From the NCBI GenBank assembly GCA_002633005.1, contig NMRA01000371.1, positions 1 to 62,000 on the forward strand: a DNA stretch of 62,000 bases, in the 5' to 3' direction. A model generated the notes under the pieces. That model was given only the letters and a program-made list of their open reading frames with translations, had not been told where the DNA came from and did no database searches. This DNA comes from Phoronis australis (lineage: Eukaryota > Phoronida > Phoronidae). Position 1 is the first letter of the stretch. Every line of letters begins with the position of its first letter. Below, in pieces: positions 56,405-62,000 of the stretch. The translations under genes were made by a program, and so were the position numbers.

Positions 56405-56628
56405 CTCGAGGCGCTGGTCATAGCCATAGGCAGCAAAACGGCTAAGATCAATGATCGCCATCTTGTTGCTAGAGAACTGCAGTACCACGGCTACAGTGTC
56501 AAAATCCTTCATTTCTTTTATCTCTGGGATGTGACAGGTGGCACTGCAGTAAACTGAGGATGGGTACTCTTGCATGATCCAACAGATCATGTCTATGTCA
56601 TGCACACAACAGTCGTGGAAAATCCCAC
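56405..56628 (-). CDS. Gfo/Idh/MocA oxidoreductase, middle exon with catalytic D/H
   Basis: 224 bp between acceptor TTGTGCTGCAG and donor CTCGAG|GTTAG. It completes the Gly codon left by the previous exon and reads GIFHDCCVHDIDMICWIMQE, YPSSVYCSATCH, FDTVAVVLQFSSNKMAIIDL and SRFAAYGYDQRLE. GGxFxDxxxHDxDxxxW holds the catalytic Asp and His of the inositol dehydrogenase family (D-x3-H). F-D-T-V-A-V-V-L and S-R-x-A-x-Y-G-Y-D-Q-R-x-E are strongly conserved in the same family. It leaves at a codon boundary (2 + 222 bp). The visible part has no stops or missing key residues. Confidence 0.88.
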
Positions 56629-56639
56629 CTGCAGCACAA

Positions 56640-57751
56640 TGGAATGCAAACACTCAATCATTTCAGCAGTCTAACGATGACCAAGGAAGCTTAACACAAG
56701 CAAAGAGATACATAATGGGAATATAAGCTGAAACCATATAACTAACTAAAGGAAGTTGAATATACTAACAAGGCTAGGAGTCATGTGAAAAAATATGTCT
56801 TTGTCACGGTAGTAAAAGTTGAAACCCTTTCAGTAAAGTAATAGTTCAGTACACTAATAAAACATGGAATCAAGCCGAAAAGATGTGTGCTGGAAACACT
56901 GTAGTTTGGCATCGCAAACAGCAGATACAAGAGGATGGCAATTAATTTAAACATTCCCATTACAAGGAGCAATAATAATAAACTGCACACTAGGGGGAGC
57001 AAAGCAGGTTGCGCAAAATTGACATAGCCCAATAGGTATGGAAGATACCAAAGCGGATGTGAAAACACTTTAAAACGCACAGCACTAGAGGCAAATGTTG
57101 GAAACGTATGGGGTGCCGTCTTACCTGTAATAGAAACAGGAGTACTGGTTTAGCAAAGAGCGCTCAGTGGGCACCAAAAAATGAAATTGTCACTTGAGTG
57201 GATAGCTGTGTACACATTTTCAAAGCATCGATGGTACCAGTAAAAAATACAACCTAAGTTCTTCATAGACTAAGACGCTGCTCAAGAAAAATAAATTGCC
57301 ACAAGGAGGTACACTTTGCAGTTTAACAAGAGCCATTCAATCCTTGACATGGACAGGCACAAAAACAAAATTGTCCCATAGCTACTAGGCGATGCCATAG
57401 CAGTCAGAACTATCCATTTACTTTACAAGCCAACACTAGCGTGTAATATCTTCAACTCAAGAAATTCCCTGAAATCCTCCTTACGTTTTCCTAATAGCGT
57501 CCCTAAGATTTTTAAGCTCCCGTGGAGTCGGGATTAACGGCAAGCTTAAGTACAAATCTGTGCTACATCGTGCCATCTATGATCGGCAACATGAGAAAAA
57601 TCTCTGGACAAACACACATGTTGTTGTCACGTGACATTTGTTTTGAACTTCGTCTGTGTTTGTGAGTAAGCCAGAGCATGCATGTCACCAGAGTTCATTT
57701 GCCAGAGCAGAGACCGTCTTTGGCCACAGTAAACGCAATCTAACAAGTTAG
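56640..57751. other. intron sequence with degraded repeat remnants
   Basis: Diverged pieces resembling the CTCF-motif family (CACACTAGGGGGAGC at about 56987, AATTGCCACAAGGAGGTACAC at about 57296). No gene seen. Confidence 0.35.
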
Positions 57752-58000
57752 ATGTGCATTGTATGTAAAGAAATTAGCACAAAGCAGAATGTGTTTCATT
57801 TAGCACTTGCCGGTCTTATGCTAAAAACGTTCCACATTTGTCTTGCTGAGGCCGTTCACAAGTACACTACGTCTGTTCTGAAAGGCCAGACCATAGAGGG
57901 ACACATTCCTCGCAAGTTCAGCGAAATTTTTGTGTTCGTTTTGAGGCTCGGCAGCCGGAAGTTGGAAGTGTATAGTCACTGCTAAATACCAACTTAGCGG
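57752..58000 (+). pseudogene. possible TE-protein fragment with a GHIPRKFS motif
   Basis: Open frame ending AEAVHKYTTSVLKGQTIEGH then IPRKFSEIFVFVLRLGSRKL. The Y-x-x-x-V-x-K/R-x-x-x-x-x-G-H-V/I-P-R-x-x-S...F-L-R-x-G pattern occurs in a group of invertebrate HIRAN-like or mobile-element-linked proteins. The remainder is lost by stops soon after. Weak identification. Confidence 0.25.
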
Positions 58001-58329
58001 CGAGGCTCCTGGTTTACAAATTTTGCGCATAATGATTTTTTTCAGGACAGTCGGATATTATTGATAAATTGAAGACGTTACTGTAGAATTTTAGGACTGT
58101 AGGTAAGGCATTTTTCGCAAGTACACGTTCATGGACTGGGCACTTATTTTAGCAAAGTCTGAAAACGCGTGGCGGGCGCTTATAGGGGCATAGGTGGTTA
58201 TTAGGGCGAATACAGTATATATTATCCTTTGAGCACTGGGTGGGTAAAGAGGCCCACACCAGAAACAGATGCAAAAATAATAAAAATGGACACTATAGTC
58301 CTGAGCCAAATGGTGTTTTTTTTTCTTAA

Positions 58330-59180
58330 CCCTGCAGGCATGCTTTCACCCATATTTCCATGGTCAACGAATTTGAAAGTTTTTGGGTGGATACATTGTC
58401 AATTTGCATAATTTATGCAAATTAAGGCTGCCGTTATTCAAATTTTTACTTGTTCTAATAGCTATGGTACCAATCATCACAAGTGAATTATCATGATATT
58501 TGCACCTATGTTTGTATGGACAAATAGTTTAATGAAATCAGTTTGCATGTTGTTGCATGATAAATTTGCATAATTAATTCAAATAAAGGCCACCATTATT
58601 CAAAATTAAATTTTGCTTACAACACCCTTACCAATTAAGCACTTCAGACTTGTTGCTTTAATGTTTTCACCTATGCTTCCATGGTCAATGAATTTAATGG
58701 ACCTCGTTTGCTAGTGGATACGTCGTGAATTTGCATAATATATGCAAATTAAGGCCGCCATTATTCAAAATTCTTCTTCTGCTTATAGCTGAAGTACCAG
58801 GCACCCTAAGTAAACTATTTGAACGTCTTTACCCAAGGCATGCTTCTGTGAAATCAGTTTGCAAGTTGTTGCTTGATGAATTTTCATAATTTATACAAAT
58901 AAAGGACACCAGTATTCCAAATACTGTTTCTGCTCGTAATTTCCTTACGGGCATTACATGTAGATTATTTTTGAATTTATATCGTTTTTATGGTCATCAT
59001 GAATTTGCATAATTTATAATTTACACAAATTACAGCTGCCATATTCAAAATTCTACTTGACTTGTGTGCTTATAACTGCTGCATCATACACCAGAGGTTA
59101 GCTATAAATATTTGAACCCATGTTCCAGTGGTCAATGAATTTAATGAAATCTGTTTGCAGGTTGTAGCATAATAAATTTG
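58330..59180 (+). repeat. array of ~165-bp units with POU-octamer palindromes
   Basis: Units carry ATTTGCAT-5 bp-ATGCAAAT, followed by TAAGGCCGCCATTATTCAAA and, farther on, TCCATGGTCAATGAATTTAA. Clear palindromes are at 58402-58422 and 58729-58749, with decayed ones near 58568, 58880 and 59000. ATTTGCAT/ATGCAAAT is the POU (octamer) consensus. An inverted part of the array lies at 59935-60290. Confidence 0.75.
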
Positions 59181-59934
59181 CAGAATCTCCTTATTGATGA
59201 TGAAGTAAAACAATATTTTGTGTAGTGTGTTCTGCAGTTTGAGACCTTAAATTCCAAAAAAGATATTGCCTATTGCCCTGTGCTCCCACAGATCATAGAT
59301 TAGTTTAATGACTTGGATGAATGCTGGAATGGGGCTCGGAGCGATCAGTTTATAGGGACCACATTCATGAGGTAAGAATACAGTAGTGAGGGAATAGTAG
59401 GGAATTGCCCTCAAAGAAGAGGCTCTTAAGCTTTTGGGCACAAGTTGCCATTTGTCCTACAAGACTGAAACAGATCTTGGAGAAATGGAGAGCTGTAACA
59501 TTAGATCTCGTTCTAAAACCTATCACAGGGAAGAAAGTAAGGCACGTCTTGATGCACATGCCCAGGATATTGCAAGAATCTGTCAAAAGTAGATACCAGC
59601 ATCGAGCTATTGGATCCAAATGTCCATCAAAAAGACGTAGTGGTGAATATTAGCAGTGACAGGATTACTATTCCAACAGTTAAATGTACATGAAACCATA
59701 AGCATTGGACAGGCAATGTTATCAGACTTCGAGAAAGGCAAGCAGTACGTAAGGAACACAAGTAGGTAATCACTGATGAAGATCCCTGTCCCTTAATATA
59801 ATACAAGGACATTGGAGACATCCCAGATTATTTATATTTATGATGTAATGACAGATTACATTAAATTTATCAAAATACCAAAATAATCTACATGTAGTGC
59901 CCCCCATAAAGTTCTGAGCAGAAACAGGATTTTT
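59181..59934. other. sequence between the inverted octamer arrays
   Basis: Short ORFs on both strands (for example 59405-59653) with no recognisable family. It may be unique intron DNA or the middle of a larger inverted element. Confidence 0.35.
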
Positions 59935-60290
59935 AATAATGGCCGCCTTTATTTGCATAAATTATGCAAATTTATCATGCAACAACATGCAAACCGATAT
60001 CATTAAACTAATTGTCCAAAAGAATATAGGTGCAAACATCATGATAGTTCATCTGTGGTGCCTGGTACGATAGCTATAAGCACAAATTTTGAATAATGGC
60101 GGCCTTAATTAGCATAAAGTATGCAAATTCACAATGTATTCACCAAAAAACTTGCACTATTAATTTCGTTGACCACGGGTAAATCGGTAAAAACGTCAAA
60201 ATTATCTGGCTGCAGTGCTTGGTAAAGAAATTATAAGCAAAACTGCAATTTTGCATAATGGCGACTTTAATTTGCATATTTAAAAAATGT
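59935..60290 (-). repeat. inverted portion of the octamer-palindrome array
   Basis: AATAATGGCCGCC, then ATTTGCATAA..ATTATGCAAAT at 59951-59971, and AATAATGGCGGCCTTAATT near 60090. These are the reverse complement of the units at 58330-59180. Includes TTTATCATGCAACAACATGC, matching inverted GCATGTTGTTGCATGATAAA at about 58543. Confidence 0.75.
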
Positions 60291-60399
60291 TCAAGGATTG
60301 CAATGGTCACCCCCCTAAATCATGGTAACTTAACCTTAGGCTACATGAAACAGCAAAGAAAAAACTTTATCTGGCAAATCCAGGTTTAGCCCCCGGGCT

Positions 60400-60692
60400 C
60401 CCGGACTACTAAGGTGTGCAGATTACGTAGAATTGTCATGAAAATGGGACGGTGTTGTCTCCATAAAGCCTATTTGCCAAATTCCATGAAAATCAGTCAA
60501 AGAACTTGGGAAATATTAAGGACAACAAAAAAAATTATGGTTACTATGGGGCACAACGGTGGTCAAATCCATCCTAATATTCTATTAATTCACTCCATCT
60601 TTGAAAGGAACATGTCAGAAAAATTTCACGAATGTCCATCAATGAATTTCCGAAATACAAGGATGATAGCATATTATATTTATGTGGGCAGA
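60400..60692 (+). repeat. CTCF-motif repeat family, degenerate 3' end
   Basis: Shows CCAAATTCCATGAAAATC, TACTATGGGGCACAACGGTG (decayed core) and a degraded terminal hairpin TTTATGTGGGCAGAT ending near 60692, matching the 3' part of the copy at 18690-18906. Confidence 0.6.
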
Positions 60693-60875
60693 TAAAAATG
60701 TAAGCAAAACTCTAGGAGAGATGAATTTGTAAGAACACCCGACACGTGATTTGGCTTTCATGACATTCAGTGACCCAATAAATTATCTGTTGAGAATTCA
60801 AAAATAAGTGCAATAATGAGGCAATCTGTAAATACACTCTATATTCATTCAATTGTGCACTGCGTGAAGACATAC

Positions 60876-61006
60876 CAGAAACCCTCAAGTAACTCAGTGG
60901 TGGTAGAGGTGCATCTCGGCTACACGTCTTGATCATATGTATGTCACCAACAGCATTTTTCTTGTGCACACGATCATGGATGCTTCGAATGGACGGGTCA
61001 TACCGT
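60876..61006 (-). CDS. Gfo/Idh/MocA oxidoreductase, first exon in window
   Basis: 131 bp between acceptor TGTTGCGCAG and donor TTTCTG|GTATGT. It reads RYDPSIRSIHDRVHKKNAVG, DIHMIKTCSRDAP and LPPLSYLRVSG. R-R-Y/F-D-P, then G-x-I/V-x-M-I-x-T-x-S-R-D-P and P-P-x-x-Y is the start of the substrate domain in inositol 2-dehydrogenase-like proteins. The exon leaves in phase 1, so VSG joins GIFHD of the next exon, giving the expected S-G-G-x-F. About 110-120 N-terminal residues (Rossmann fold and the EKP lysine) must lie in exons beyond 62000. Confidence 0.85.
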
Positions 61007-62000
61007 CTGCGCAACACAAGACAAACTTAAGATTTTCCATTCAATTTACAAACACATTGATACTGATATAATCCCCGCTTCTCTAACAAAACTAACTTCT
61101 CATCAGTCTTTACCACTAAGCTTTATGCAAGGCATTTGTTTGACCTGATTAAAAGTGCATGAAATATAACTGAAGACAAATGCCATTTTGTTATATTTTA
61201 AACACTATCATTCAGTTTGCGTCATTGATGATGACTTCTAACATCTTTCAATTAATTTAATATTCTCTTGACCTGATGGGTCATTTTATGTGCATAATGA
61301 AGTTGTCTGTTCTTACCAAGCCCGAAAAAACATCATGATCTGAATATTGAACAAGCTGAGACTAGTTTTGAAAAGGAAAGTTCATATAGTGGCTTATGCA
61401 TGTAACCTAGTCAAATGCCTAAATTTGACTAACTTCAGAACATATCTCAGAAATGGCAGATCAGATTCAAATTAAACTTTCAGATAATGAGTACTTCATT
61501 CATTATTCGCCAACATAATATTAAGAATGCATTTAAAGAGGGGTTACGGAAATGGGGAGTTTTAGGATATTCATGAAAAAAATCAAAAGTTGCATCAAAC
61601 AAAAGGATAATTTAGAAAACCTTTAACGTATTTTTGAGATTTCACTTTGGAAATTTATACTAGATAAAACTTCAATATTGACACTGTGGTTTTGCTAAGA
61701 AGGTACTTTTAATTTCTGTTTTTGCTAAATTTTAATAAAAAGACACGGTAATGTTACCCAATTAATTACACTGATTGGTACGGAGTCTAAAATCAAATTC
61801 TACAGTCCTTCTGCTTTCACAAAATATACACTTTTAAAGACTTTTAGCAGTCTATGCACACATTTGGCACTAAGTGCCCACATAACTTTAAAGCTGCCCT
61901 AACCACATTAAAAGCATATCCCTTTTTTCACAGGCCCACTTGTTCTTCCAAAGTAATGCCAACGCTCTCTCATTCTTGTTTGAAAGGAAATAAGTTGCAA
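61007..62000. other. intron upstream of the first visible oxidoreductase exon
   Basis: No exon with the required phase or Rossmann-fold sequence is found up to the window edge. AT-rich. Confidence 0.5.

Overview
The window is non-coding-rich, AT-leaning DNA from an animal genome. It has GT-AG introns, intronless and intron-split genes, two assembly gaps of N, and a dense mix of retroelements, TTAA-type DNA transposons and MITE-like repeats. The mix (env-bearing and zinc-finger-bearing Gypsy elements, Penelope-like elements with hammerhead-type motifs, Kolobok-like elements with THAP domains, several LINE fragments, an intronless GPCR) suits a marine invertebrate such as a hemichordate, cephalochordate or echinoderm. 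The sequence alone does not settle which. I saw no bacterial operons, tRNA, rRNA or CRISPR.

Layout. 0-6 kb: a MITE, a 191-bp-spaced tandem duplication, a Gypsy-type LTR, and a decayed Gypsy body whose env position holds a C2H2 zinc-finger ORF. 7.5-8.7 kb: first copy of a repeat family that carries many CTCF-like core motifs. 12.6-12.9 kb: a cysteine-rich exon-like ORF. 13.9-15.5 kb: a complete 1.64-kb TTAA-flanked transposon with 147-bp inverted repeats, a broken P2X7-ballast-type ORF and a broken THAP ORF. 18.7-24.3 kb: two more CTCF-motif repeats, convergently oriented around a single-exon GPCR (22.0-22.9 kb), plus a ~138-bp satellite-like array. 24.5-26.4 kb: LINE remnant. 26.7-27.0 kb: near-perfect 149-bp inverted repeat with a hammerhead-like ribozyme motif in each arm. 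29.0-33.1 kb: 5'-truncated Gypsy/errantivirus-like element on the minus strand (integrase, env-like protein, then a separate retropepsin-like ORF, then an LTR). 36.4-41.4 kb: a second TTAA-flanked element with a broken THAP domain. 42-48 kb: two LINE remnants, a MITE and a decayed conserved protein.

The clearest host genes are the GPCR (+ strand) and a Gfo/Idh/MocA oxidoreductase related to inositol 2-dehydrogenase (minus strand). Four 3' exons of the oxidoreductase lie between 51.06 and 61.01 kb, with matching phases and consensus splice sites. Its N-terminal exons lie beyond the right edge. Its introns hold a 43-bp minisatellite, CTCF-motif repeats, Penelope fragments and an array of POU-octamer palindromes.

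The observations I find most worth following are: (1) a dispersed repeat family bearing arrays of exact CTCF-core matches, oriented convergently around the GPCR; (2) a TTAA transposon pairing THAP and P2X7-ballast-type modules; (3) hammerhead-variant cores in Penelope-type termini; and (4) a retropepsin-like ORF downstream of env.
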